A DNA stretch of 64,000 nt. Source: Psilocybe azurescens (lineage: Eukaryota; Basidiomycota; Agaricomycetes; Agaricales; Agrocybaceae). This document shows, piece after piece, positions 49,385 through 60,964 of the stretch. Location of the stretch: contig JAJIRX010000773.1 of assembly GCA_023853785.1 (NCBI GenBank), forward strand, positions 62,001 to 126,000, given 5' to 3'. The notes under the pieces are model-generated. The model saw only the letters and a list, made by a program, of their open reading frames with translations. It did no database searches and was not told the origin of the DNA. How positions within the stretch are numbered: the stretch's first letter is position 1; every line of letters starts with the position of its first letter. A program made the position numbers and the translations under genes.

Positions 49385-51785
49385 CTCCAAGTGCTCGTGA
49401 TTGTGTGCGTGTGCAGGCTCGGACCGGGATCAACTCACGAACCGATGTCATTCTGGTCACCCTATCCAAATCCCTCACTTGATTGTTCTTTCCTTCGGAA
49501 CGTTCTTCACCCTCCCGAGTTGAACCTGATACTGAGTTTGAGTACGAGCCAAGCCACTCCTCTGAGTCCCGTCGCAGGCCAGACCCGATACGACGACCCA
49601 ACCCCGGGGGCACAAGGGTCTGTTCAATCCGGTGGCCGACATAGAGCAGGAGGAAGGGGAGGTAGTGATACAACCCCGGAGCTGTTGCCGCCGTATTCAA
49701 CATCTCTGGAAGCACAGACAGCGCGGTACCGGGTCAACATACACTAACATCAGCGTCGGCTTCGACCCACCTCAGCGCCAGGATACATATATGCATCTTT
49801 TGATTTTCCATCACTTGTGTCCGACACCCATCTCCTGGTTCTGTTTTTATACGATGCTTGGCGATGCTTGACAACTTGATGTCCGATTTACCATTCGTAA
49901 TACCCTACAACACAACACCATAGCATTTGACCCCCGTACCAGTCCTCTCTCTTCCGTTCGTGAAGTGACTGGGCAATATCATTCGCCATTCGCCATTTGC
50001 CATTTGCATCCTTAAGGTCTCATCCTTGTCCCATTCCCATTTCATTATCATTTTTGCCCATCCTCATCGTGCACACGCATAAATTCACGCATATACTCAC
50101 TAATAATCATCGACATCCACCCGGCATCCACTCCTTCCCGCGGCCGACGTTTCTTTATTCCCTTCTTTCCCTTCTACTCTTTGGCTACCTGCACTTATAC
50201 TTACTGACGTACTTCCGCAGCACAGCCACGCAGAGCTCCGGGACTACGTAACGGCGTGCAAATCCTCTTTGACGAGCAGTCGCGGACGCGGCCTTGAAGA
50301 TAGTTGACTCGTGTCTCCTTTGTGAATGCGGACTGACGAACGACGGCAACGCTATCCTGGGCGAGGTCGACGTCAGCGCACTCCGCCCGCGAAGAAGATG
50401 ATCAAGCTCAGCAGGACCCAGAACGAAGAGTGCGGCGATGGTACCACCAGTGTCATTATTCTCGGTGCGCAGTCCTCTGTCTTGTTTTCCCTCTTTCTCA
50501 CTCACCTCCCTCCCTCTCTCTCCAGGATAGGCGTTGACGCCAATAAGCTGAAGAGTAGCTTCCGCTTTAATTGTTTGATTCACGTATATGCGACCGTACG
50601 TTGATTTCTGTACAGCACGAACCTCTAATTGATAATCACCATTCAGACCGAAGACTGGTGCGACAGGCCCTCTCTTCTCCTGTTCTCTTTAAAGTCGCCT
50701 CAAGGTTACTTGTATCCCACGCGCTGAGTGGGTGGTCTTGCGAAATGGCGACATGCGGGAGTTCATCCTCGAGACGCTGGGAGCAGGCTGTTGTGGATGT
50801 TCATACCCAATAAGTTTCTGTTCTTTTCCACGCTTATTGTATTGGACGGACTACTGGTCAGTGGTTAATAAAGACATCACAGGATATGAAGCTTCTTTAT
50901 CATCTATGTCTCTACGTTCATCACAGATATGGAGGTTCTTTATCATCTGGGAAGTTCATGTTGGGTCCCGCTGCTAGTTTTTGTTGCGGAACTTGGTGAG
51001 CATCGGAGAGCATATTCAGCGTACACATTCCTATTAATCGCTTGTGATAATATTATAGTTCTCGTAGGTTCTGTGATGGTTTTAGAAGGGCCGTTTACCA
51101 ACCCATCCACCGACATGAACCTCAATCTCTTCAGTCACATGGAAAGTGGTCTGGTATTCGTCTCACTATGCGCCACCGTGCCATCCGCATTTCTCGTTGG
51201 ATGCAAAATAAACTAGTCTGGAGTCTCCAGCATACACATAATACTGTCCGGCCTGCAAAGAATATTGGCGATGTCGGTGGTAAATTCGGCCGTGGCATAC
51301 TCACTCGAACTCCTGCTCTATGCCGTCTCCATGGTAGTTCCGTCATTCAGCGTGATAGGATCTCCCTGCGCAAAATCTCAGTATTATATAAAGTACGTGC
51401 TGATCGTTTTTTGGTACATAGCTCCGTATCTCTTTCTGATGATTATATTTGTATAACCTGTAGTTGGGGGATGGCACTGACGGTGTTGGTGGCGAGGCTT
51501 GCTATTATGGACACGTGAAGGGTAATAATAGGTTCGTGAATAAATCACGTATTGAGCGTTCAATTGAGGTCATAGCATGGGGTTGATAGCTGCAGTGTAA
51601 TACCACTGCAGAATTTAACAGCTCAAGTAGCGGAGACGATTCGGGTGCAGGAACATTTATTCAAGCTCCGATCCAATTAAATCGTCGTGTGGTTCCGCTT
51701 CGCTTGTTCTTTGCTTCCGGCACATTTCTTCTGATTCGACTCAAAATATTTGTTCTCTATCGTCGTTTGCGCTCCTGGTCTATTT
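49385..51785 (+). repeat. Segmental duplication, copy 2
   Basis: Second copy of the segment at 45,090-47,990. It preserves the hydrophobic frame block (about 50,840-51,210) and carries one thing copy 1 lacks: a CCT3 exon fragment at 50,328-50,466. Neither copy's membrane-protein frame is continuous. Confidence 0.8.
50328..50466 (+). pseudogene. CCT3: CCT3 exon fragment
   Basis: Encodes NDGNAIL, then after a frame change KKMIKLSRTQNEECGDGTT followed by SVIIL, the nucleotide-binding exon of the chaperonin gamma subunit. The usual intron start follows (gtgcgcag). The frame shifts between the first and second halves. No other CCT3 exons adjoin it, so it is a dispersed piece, presumably carried in with the duplicated segment. 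Confidence 0.75.
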
Positions 51786-51849
51786 GGGTGGGGATGGTGT
51801 AGGGACAGATATCCAACATCACTGCTGCAAAGGTGCGCTTCTCTGCCTA

Positions 51850-54800
51850 TTATCCTAGATCAGCACCACTAAAGATTGCGATGGCGATGGCAATGTGCAG
51901 ACAGACGGTCGCAGATATGATCAGGACGTGACGCGTGGCTGTTAAAAATCATCCTCTATCTCATGGGCAGTATCCTGTGCGTCATCCCCCTCTTTTTCAT
52001 CATCTTGATGCCATGATTCTGATTCTAATTGCCTGACCTAATTCTGTTTCTAATCCCAATCTCGATCCTGTTCTCCCTCCTCTTCCTCATGCATGCAGGC
52101 TGACGAACGACGGCAACGCGATCCTCGCGCGAGATCGACGTAGCGCACCCTGCCGCGAAGAATATGATCGAACTCAGCAGGACCCGGGACGAGGAGTGCG
52201 CCGACGGCACCACGAGCGTCATCATCCTGGGTGCGCAGTCCTCCCGCTTCCTCCCTCCTTTTCTTCTTCCTTACCACTTCTTCCCTACCACTTCTACCTT
52301 TACCCCACCCAGCGGGCGAGATCCTCGTGAAATCCCTCTCCCAACTTGAGCGGGACATCCGCCCCGTCGTCATCATCTCCGCCTACAACAAAGCCCTCCC
52401 GAAGTGCTCTCCATCGTCCAGCGCATCTCCGTCCCCATCGACACCAACGACGACGCTCAGATGCTCGTGCTCATCAAGACATGCAACGGCACCAAGTTTT
52501 TCATGTGCTAGTCAGATATGATGTTTACACTCGCGTTGCAGGCAGTGTGCACTGTCACTGTGAGCCACAGCCATGGTGTCGCTCCAGGGGCTGCAGCTGC
52601 GGCGGGGCAGGGCGCGGGCGGAGGCAGGCAGGCCCATGTGCATAGGCAAACGAGTGTTGGTATAAAGAGATACGCGTGCGTCAAGAAGATCCCCAACGGT
52701 GAAATCAAGGAATCGCGGGTGCTCCCCGGCCTGTTCCTCAACACAGACATCACGCACCCGCGCATCACCCTGCTCCGACTGCCCCCTGGAGTACAAGATG
52801 GGCGTAGTCAGCGGACGAACATGGAGTTCAGCGAGGAGGGCTACTGGGCGCGCGTGCAGGAGATCGAGGAGGAGCAGGTAAGGGGACTGTGTGAGCAGTT
52901 GTTGGAGATGAAGCCGGATTTGGTTGTTACGGAGGAGGTATGTGGTGTGTTCTTTTGCTCCTTTTCCCTCTCCCCTTTCCCGCTTCAACTTACCCCATGC
53001 GTTTATGTTAAAACTAATAATAACATCTCCCCTCACAGACCTCGCGCAGCACATATTTGTGCAAGTTGGACAACATCCGCATCGGGCTCAGCGGTTGGCG
53101 CTGACGATCGTGAACCGCATCGAGGATATCAGGGAGAGCGATGTCGGGACGGGGTGTGGGCTATTTAGGGTGGAGGACATTGGGGATGAGTGAGTATTGA
53201 GTGTTTTTTCGTTCTTTTTTCTTTTTTTCTTTTTTGGGTGGTTTTGGGTCTTTTCACGGGGTTTTTTTTTTGCTTTCCATTTGTTGGGCTGGGCTGGGCT
53301 GCTTTACCTTGCTCTGCTCTGCCTTGCCTTGCGTGTAGCAGCGTGCATGTTTGGTTTTGGTTTTCATAGCCCTTGCGTTTTTTACTTTCTTCTATTTTCT
53401 CTTTCTCTCTTTTTTACTTGGTCCGATTCTTAGTGATCAGTGTGAGTGCCTGCGTCTGCGTTCAGCGTTCTGCGTCTGTTTTCTCTGTATATTTATCGCC
53501 TTGACCATCAGCTCTTTCTTCTGTCTTTTTTGACATACGTACGTGCACACCGCCCGCGATGCGATTTTTTTGGGACTTGGGACTTGGGACTTGGTATTGG
53601 ATTCTTGGACGTTTTCGTAGATTTTTCTCTTTTCCTCTTTCCTTTCCTTTCCTTTTCTGTTCTCGTTCTATTTTTCCTTCTTTTCGTCCGTGCTGTTTTT
53701 TTTTTATGTCCCGTCGTTCGTTCGTTCCAGTGTCTCAGTCTGCGTCTTTTTCCTCACGCCCCTCGCTCTGTCTTTTCGGCATGCGTGCGTGCGTGTACAC
53801 CCGCGATATGATTCTTTTTTCAACTTGGACTTGGACGCCTCGCGTGAAATGTTTTTTTTTCTTTCTGTTCTGTTCTGTTTTTGTTTTTACTTCTCTTCGT
53901 GCTGTTTTTATTCTATTTTGCACCGTCGATACGTCGTTCGTTCTGCGCCCGCCGGCCCGGCCCTTTCCTCTGGTGCTGGTGCTGGTTCTTGACCATTTGA
54001 CCATGACCATCCATCCCTTCGATGGATGGATGGAATTGGAATTGGGACTGGAATTGGAACTGGAATCTTGGCCCCCGTTCCCATTCCCATTCCCATCCTT
54101 TTTGTTTGCTTCTTCTCTGTCCCTGGTTCTGGTTCGGTTCCCGTCCGATCAAGTTTTCTTTCCCTTTTCTTTTGTTCTCTTCAGTTCGGCTCACGGCGAA
54201 AAGTCATGATTCTCTTTGTCCATGTCCGTGTCTGTATCTTTTTCTGAGTCTGCGGCTGCGCTCGCGACTGTGTTCTCTCTTTTTCTCTCATCTGGTTTGG
54301 GTTTGATCGATTGCTTTTTTTGTTGGTGCGGCTAGCTGGGTCATATTTTTATTTTTATTTTTATCCTTTTCCTCTCTGAGCTTTCTCTCTTTCGCTTTTC
54401 GCTTTTTGCTTTTGTTGGCTCTTCTGTTTGTTTTTTTTTTCGTTCTGTTTGGGGCGGAACGGAACAGATTCCTATTTCGCTTTTTTTCTTTTTCTTTGGT
54501 TGCACTAGCTGGGGCCGGTGTCTTCGTTTTGTTTTGTCTTATTCTTCTCCTTGGGCGTGCAAGCGAGCGAGCGTGACGTCTTTCGTCGTTCATCGTTCGT
54601 CCATTTGGAATTACGGGTTATGTGTTTCGAGCTTGTTTTTGTTCTTTTTGTTTGTTTGATTCGCACTATTATCTTATTTGTGTTTTACCCCTTTTTTTTT
54701 TATATCTGTTTCTTGATGGATCTCGCTCCCAACTCTGAACTAACCAACCATCTCCCTTTCCTCATCCTCCATCAATCAGATACTTCACATTCCTTACCGA

Positions 54801-55579
54801 ATGCCGCGCCCCAAAAGCACGCACCATCCTCCTCCGCAGGCCCTCCAAACACATCCTCAACGAAACCGACCACAACCTCGCGAGACGCCATGTCCGTCGC
54901 CTGCAACGCCTTCTTCAACCCCACCTTCTGCCCCCGGGCGGCGGGCGCCGACCGAGATGACCATTAGTGTCGGGCTGCAGCAGAGGGCCCGCTGGAGGTG
55001 CGGTGCAGGGCTTGGGAACGTAGCCGTATAGAGCAGTCGCAGACGTGATGGAGGTAATCCCCCGGGTGCTGATCCAGAATTCGGGCGGGAATGCTATTAG
55101 GGTATTGACGGAGTTGAGGGTGCGTTTTTTTCTTTTTTTTTTTGTTGTCATTTTTGTTGTTCTGGTGCTGAACCAAATGCGGGGGGTTTTTTTAGGGGGG
55201 GAGATAGGCTAAGCGTGTGAATGGCGAACACTCATGGGGTGTCAATGGCGATACGGACAGGATTGTCGATATGAAGGAGTATGGGTTGTACGAGTCCGCT
55301 AGTGTCAAGGTACATACTCACTCGATCTGGACATGGCGTCTGCGTCTGATCTTCTGCTTCTTCTGCTTCCTTCTCCAGATCCAAACCCTTAAAACTGCCA
55401 CCAAGGTCCTTTTTTTTGATTTTATGTTGCTCTTCTTTACTTACTCAGTTCTGATACCCGACAAAGGCTGCGCTGCATGCTCTTCCGGCGTGGACGACGT
55501 CGTCCAGGCCGTGCGCAAGGAGCAAGAAGGCGGAGGAGGCACGAGTGCTCTGCCTAGGGAGATGATGGAAGTGCAGTAG
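51850..55579 (+). pseudogene. CCT3: CCT3 (chaperonin gamma subunit) pseudogene
   Basis: Exons of most of the TRiC/CCT gamma subunit can be followed in order: QTVADMIRT (about 51,903), NDGNAIL, EIDVAHPAAKNMIELSRT, DGTTSVIIL, AGEILVKSLSQLERDI, SIVQRISVPIDTNDDAQML, KKIPNGEIKESRVL, NMEFSEEGYWAR, ESDVGTGCGLF, YFTFLTEC, NPTFCP, NSGGNAIRVLTELR, YGLYESASVK, VDDVVQAVRKEQ and a stop at about 55,579. It is broken: an extra base near 52,127-52,131, a missing base near 52,400, a TAG at 52,509-52,511 where the family has tryptophan, and further shifts near 54,880 and 54,940. The intact protein is an ATP-driven cytosolic chaperonin subunit. An essential gene could not carry this load, so an intact copy should exist elsewhere in the genome. 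Confidence 0.88.
53190..54779 (+). other. 1.6-kb pyrimidine-rich intron within the CCT3 copy
   Basis: The donor gtgagt follows the GDE codons at about 53,189 and the acceptor cag precedes YFTF at 54,780. Other introns of this gene are about 50-110 bp. The stretch is strongly biased to T and C on the plus strand, with runs of 8-9 T, repeats such as gggacttgggacttgg and cccattcccattccc, and a local purine patch ggaattggaattgggactgg. Open frames inside it reflect this bias, not protein coding. Confidence 0.7.
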
Positions 55580-56150
55580 AGTTCTACTTATATAGGTGGT
55601 CATGCAGGTCTTCCGCTGTTCACGCCTGGCGAGGGAGATGGTATATGAGATATCCCTTCACTTCGTCTTCCGCCTACTAGCGCCACTTGAAGCACAGAGA
55701 CGTATATTCACCTAACGAATGTTATACGTGAGAGAGCTACAGGACGTTGAACATAGGTTGGAGGCCGATGGACCTCCCCCTTGGCGCCGGCCCTACACTC
55801 GTCACCGATACCTACAACTTAGCGCATTTCGGAACTTATGATTAGAGTAACAAGCAACCCTCTGACATTACTAAATCTTTATTATCTACCACTCCTGTAA
55901 TTCGATTTGAAGGGTATGAAGCTCTGTTAGGAACTCGGTGAGGGTTTCAAGATCTATGCTCGTCTCAGTGAGATCGAGTGTCTGCATATTCATAATCATG
56001 CGACAGCACTGTCTCGCTCGATCTCAGAAATGTAGAAAGCGTACTGAATCGAAGACATACCCCAATCGACAATATGGATATCGGCCATCTGCACTCCGTC
56101 GGAAATGAGTGGTGGACGCTTTGGTTGTATGCCATACAAGTACTTACCCG
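55580..56150. other. Intergenic interval
   Basis: Lies between the CCT3 copy and the 3' end of the DUF6533 gene. The final exon or exons of the latter may extend into 56,030-56,150, but I could not fix them. Confidence 0.4.
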
Positions 56151-57309
56151 AAGACGATATGAGCTTTCGAGACTTGATTCATGATCGCCAAAGGGGTGAT
56201 GACTGCAAAAAGGGCTATCTCAAGGGATGTCAATGAATTGAGGGTCCCATTTATTAATGACAATCAGACAAACTTACAGCACACTATGAACATTATCCAT
56301 GCACCATCGCTGAGTGACGAGTCTCACAACTGGTACTTTCATCTTCATCAGGTCGTATTTAACCGCCGTCAATACTCCCAGTGATATGTGCGTAGCCCAG
56401 ACAGAAGCACTGAAATGCCGAAATGATAGAAAGATAAGATGCGCCTTGTTTTTGGAGGTCGAATTATTTGAGGCTTTGGCTCACCAGAAATAAACCACTG
56501 AAGAGTGCGTCTCACTGCTGTCACAAACACCATCATACCGCACATCAACCGACCTCGGTCCAAAGACCACATCCACCCCAATTTGGCCACAAAGAGAAAC
56601 AGAAGGAACACCCCAACACGCTTATCTCTCTGATGCAGCGCATAGACTACGCGACGAGTGAGTTTCAAGAATCGAAGCAGAAATAAAAATAAAACAAAAA
56701 TTATTCAGATAACGCACGATAACTGAGAAGACAGATGATATGGATGGGAAATTTAACATACCTCGAAGCATGAGAATACTATCCAATGCAGCAACCAAAA
56801 CACATCCAGCAATTATTTGAAATATAAACCACCTCTTACAGTTCCTCTCGGGAACGTCCGTGGACGATAATGTCCAAAATACTAAGAACACGTTGACGCT
56901 AAGGTTAAACAAGTCAAGGCCATCAGCCAATCGTACGTAAAGACCAGACCGCAAAACGGATTAAGGGATCTCGGATGGAGGGTTGAATGAGGACAGACGA
57001 ACCTTTGTGTGATAATACCCACGTATCGGGCAATCATGTATATGACCCTTCACGACTGATAGCGGTAATCTAATACACGAACCCGTTCCGCTCAATGACC
57101 CGTTAATTGAAAACGACCAACAAACATGCTCTGTTCATGTTAAACATAACATGTAAGTGTGAGACGTACCTCCAAATATACCGAACCTCTTCATTTAGTG
57201 TGATCACATATTCGTACAGGAGAACTGCTAGCGAAGCCACTTTTCCATGATAGTATAAGTAATACAGCTTCAGTTTATCGGGCAAAGGACGGACGCACAT
57301 GTAGACCAT
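56150..57309 (-). CDS. DUF6533 multi-pass membrane protein
   Basis: Exon 1 (57,309-57,170) encodes SLAVLLYEYVITLNEEVRYIW, the hallmark of DUF6533, a domain at the N-terminus of basidiomycete membrane proteins of unknown role. Later exons give VIYMIARYVGIITQR (about 57,040), CKRWFIFQIIAG followed by CVLVAALDSILMLR (about 56,850-56,770), VYALHQRDKRVGVF (about 56,645) and KMKVPVVRLVTQRW (about 56,320). These are in the family order. About six hydrophobic segments are visible. The join between exon 1 and the second exon is off by one base, at a GGG run near 57,035 where GG would keep frame. This may be a sequencing indel or a real break. The 3' end is approximate. Confidence 0.75.
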
Positions 57310-60120
57310 TTTCGAATGTTAATATTCTGCACTAGCTCTCGAGATAGGATATCCCGGTCATCCATTAGCAAGAGCCGCAAGAATAAGAACTTGAGAGGAT
57401 GAAAATGATGCAGAGGGAAAGGGAGAAGAAAATGATCATAGGGTAGGAAGATATTGTCAGAATTACACCAGGGTGAAGACTTCAGGGTGAAGACGATCTG
57501 TGAGAATTCTACCAAATTCCCAGAGTTCCGTTCGGGCCCCTACGTCCAGATTAAGTTAAATTGCTCAGCACATGCTAATAGATAGCAACATCTGAGCATA
57601 TCGTGACAAGCGCCTCCCCTTGTTCGATTGGGAGGTATCTTCCAGATCAATTCAAGCCTGCTCAGAGAGTCAGACTACAGGGCACCAATTGATTACTACT
57701 TACCTTGTACCCTCAAATCCGTGGTTATAGTTCTTAGTAAGGTAGTTGTCATCCACAATCGGCGAAGTCAGGTGCCGTGACTCAATGTGACATAGATTAA
57801 GAATATATCGGGAAAGTTTTTAAAGACGGACTGATAGCTTTGACTCTTGACCTCGATCCTAAAATCGGCTTCGAACAAGTTATTCACTTTGTCGTTGTTG
57901 ACATTCCTGCCAAGTTTGGTGTTCATCAGAATCCCCGTGATTGAGGAGTTTCCCTCACAATGTCAGGTGTTGGCAGTGTGCCCGAGAAGGTGGGTTCTTT
58001 CAATTTCTTTGTTCATTTTGCTGAGTTATCTAGACGAGGCCATCTTTCCCCAGCTCCTCTAAGATATTCTACTATGATATGCCTGTGTTTCATGGGCATT
58101 GTTGAGACAAAAGGGATAAAGTGCATATCAAGGCCAGATCAAGATAATCTCAGGGGGAAAAGTCATTTTGGAAACTCCTTGTTCAATTTTTAGATATACC
58201 GAAGTGTACACGTGAAATCATATATCCTGATCTATTCCTAATGACTTGTTGGAAGCATATTTTTTAAAATCAATTGGGAAACTTGCTTTTGACACGCTTT
58301 TGGCTTTAATTAGCGTATACTTTCCTTTTTTGATCATGTCACATATTGAGCACGTGACTTTGTCGATTGTGGATGACAACTACCTTAGTCCGGCTTATAC
58401 TTACATAATTTCTTGCGAGCTTCGTCCGTTGCTTAAAGTTATTACAACTCCAGCGGCCACAGAGCATTCGGTTCCGACATTTGCGTAATTCTTATTGTAA
58501 AGACTGCCTGGACTTGGCCTGGACCAGTTGACAAATGATTGATCATCTGCTTGACTTAATGCATAAGTGAGTATGTAACACTGACGGCTGCTGCTTAGCG
58601 ATTCAATAATTGAATTGTCCACGGTCCCACATAGGCTAAATCTAGACGGATATATCTGTTGAGAGACCCCCGTTTTCAAGAATAACCCGGGTTTCTTTGG
58701 GAACCCCACATGGTTGTCACTTTCCTGTGTTGTACATAGTCCGGCAAAGACTGATGCTGTCCGGCCGAAAGTGATGGTAACGGTCGAATCAGAAAAATGG
58801 AGGATCCCGCCTGTTCCTGTCCAGAATGCCTGCAAGATATTCTCTGTCAATAGCATGGCTAGCCAATAGGTTCACGGAACACACCAGGCTCAAAATTATT
58901 AAATGTACCAACACGAGCGATCAGATATTGTGTCAATATAGTATCAAAGATGGTATACTGTCATAGTCGAACTTGTATATATTCACTGTCTCCTACTCAT
59001 GGTAAGATTTCACCATGTGGACGTGTTTTTGTGAAGATAAACAACTTGTGAACGATGACGATAAAAAGTCAACTTGGACAGGACTCGGCCAAGACCCCAC
59101 ATGGCTTTCTCTATGCATGTGCATCCACAATTGGTAAGCATGGCCAGTGTGAATTGGGGTGTGATGTACGGAACTTGGTGTTTGAGTCAACGGGAAGGCA
59201 GAAGACTCGGCAGCGTCGAGAGTATGTTTTACTAAGGCTTGAACGAGAATTAATCGAGCACTGTCTTTTGGTGTGACCTTTTTTCTTTCACATAGCATTT
59301 CTCTATGCGACAACAATCAACATCATTAACAAAGCACTATGTATTCTGCTCTACACCACTATCAGCGGTAAAGTATCTACCAAACTGAGTTAAGTGGACA
59401 TTGGCGGAACACATAACTCTACGTACCTACATAAAGCAGATAAGTACGCTGCTGGCATAGCAAGTAGCATTCTTGGTACTACAAGGTCCCCGGTCACTAC
59501 ACTATAACACTAGCACAATCATACACTGGAGGCCCGGGACGGTTCCGGCACCGCTGTGGTTGAGAGTAAACAAAGTTCTCCAGTAGATTACGTAGAACCT
59601 TGTAACAGTTGAAAATTTGTACCTTTATCGCAGGATTACAACGCAGAGCCAGACAGAGCACTTGAAATGCGCCACTAACTTACTGTGCAGTATTGACAAC
59701 CTTTCATGCACTTCATCCGACATACTTTCCGAAGCCGGAATGAAAGTCAAATAATTGCGGAGAGTCTGGCAACGTCGAAGATACACAGTAAAACTGTAGA
59801 TATGGTTTAATTTTCGGTGAATCACGAAAGCAACGAGGGGCCTGGAGGGCTGCATCCACAAATCGTTAGTCTGATTTATTTATAGACCGCATTGTTGATT
59901 CGATTAGCCAGTTAATGTTTAGTTCACGCTCATGGCCAGCGAGACACCGAAGAAGAAACAACATTGGATTGACCGTAGAAAACAAGGGACAGATAAAGAA
60001 AAAAAAAATGAAAGAAATTTGAATAGCTGTTGCCGAGACTGGTCCGTAGTCGTGCTAATCGGAGTACTAGCGATGTGCAAAATCTGCTTGAAATGGACTA
60101 AGCCTCAGAGCTCGATCTCA
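57310..60120. other. Interval with unassigned open frames
   Basis: Two minus-strand frames stand out: 58,856-58,401 (151 codons, with GGILHFSDSTVTITFGRTASV) and 59,861-59,625. The first loosely recalls a beta-rich domain found in some basidiomycete single-pass membrane proteins, but I am not confident. A phrase reading IVDDNYL occurs once on each strand (about 57,760 minus, 58,365 plus), hinting at an inverted duplication of a small exon. None of these could be built into a gene. Confidence 0.3.
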
Positions 60121-60862
60121 TCACAAGCCCAAGGTCGCAAGGACGAGCCCTAAAGCAAGCCCGCTAAGAATACCCGCAACGTCGACGAGCCTGCATATCG
60201 ACAAAATATAAATCAGATTTCCAGTCACTTGAAATTTTTACTCACAAGCCAGCGACGAGATTCAGAACACCAGCAAGGAGAATTTCTAATCCGACGAGAA
60301 TCTGATTTAACGCCGCGTCGAGGCCAAACCCAGCGATGATTCCTGCGAGTCCTGGGACGGCAGTCTGAGCGTTTCCGAGGGTGTTTGTAATATCCTGAGC
60401 GAGTTGTAGAACTAGCATGAGTATCATGGCCTCATCGGTGATGTATCCTTGTTTTTCAACTTACGGCGACAATGGGGGCAATTGCGTTAGCGACATCAGA
60501 GGTAGATTCAGAGTCGGCGTTGACAGAGCTGATGGCAGCGATTGAGGTATGAGCCGTGTTCAAAGAGGCGACGAGGTTGGTCAGAAGTGGGGTGAGTGTA
60601 GCCTGGTTCGCGAATCCTTGAGCGACGAGAGCGTCTATAAGGAGAGAATAGCAATGTTATTTACAGAACTGTCGGCTGATTACCAAAAAAGCGTACTGAT
60701 CTCGGGGAGAATCGCGTTCGTCTTGGTCTTCAGTGTACTGACGACCGCAAGAACGTCGGATACATCCGCGGAGCGCTTCTCAGCGGGTGCTGGGGCAGGG
60801 CTGGCGGAGACACCAAGAGCGGTGAAGGCCAAGAGTGAAACGAAGAATCGAGAGGCGAACAT
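60121..60862 (-). CDS. Small secreted protein, SC15-like
   Basis: Four exons (60,862-60,697; 60,634-60,465; 60,394-60,246; 60,190-60,121) join in phase to a 184-residue protein with stop at 60,121-60,123. It begins with a clear signal peptide (MFASRFFVSLLAFTALGVSA) followed by PAPAPAEKR, a likely processing site. The middle is alanine- and serine-rich (FANQATLTPLLTNLVASL). The C-terminal half is hydrophobic and glycine/leucine-rich (LDAALNQILVGLEILLAGV). Length and layout resemble the secreted structural protein SC15 of Schizophyllum and related basidiomycete proteins thought to act in the hyphal wall or matrix; that assignment is from memory. The third exon's acceptor was chosen at ctcag so the phase fits. 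All junctions are GT-AG. Confidence 0.82.
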
Positions 60863-60956
60863 GATTGTTGATAGACTGAGGATATTTAGTGAAGCTGAAG
60901 ACTTGTGAGGAATAACCGTAAAGTGGTTAATGTCGAAACAGTGTTGCGTTTATCAT

Positions 60957-60964
60957 ATTTTATA
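60957..60964 (-). promoter_or_regulatory. TATA box of the SC15-like gene
   Basis: The minus-strand sequence tataaaat lies about 95 bases upstream of the ATG at 60,862, a fitting core-promoter position for a highly expressed secreted protein. Confidence 0.55.

Noticed and set aside
53559..54209. 216-codon plus-strand open frame rich in F, L and S
   Set aside because: It lies inside the pyrimidine-rich intron of the CCT3 copy; the composition explains the lack of stops.
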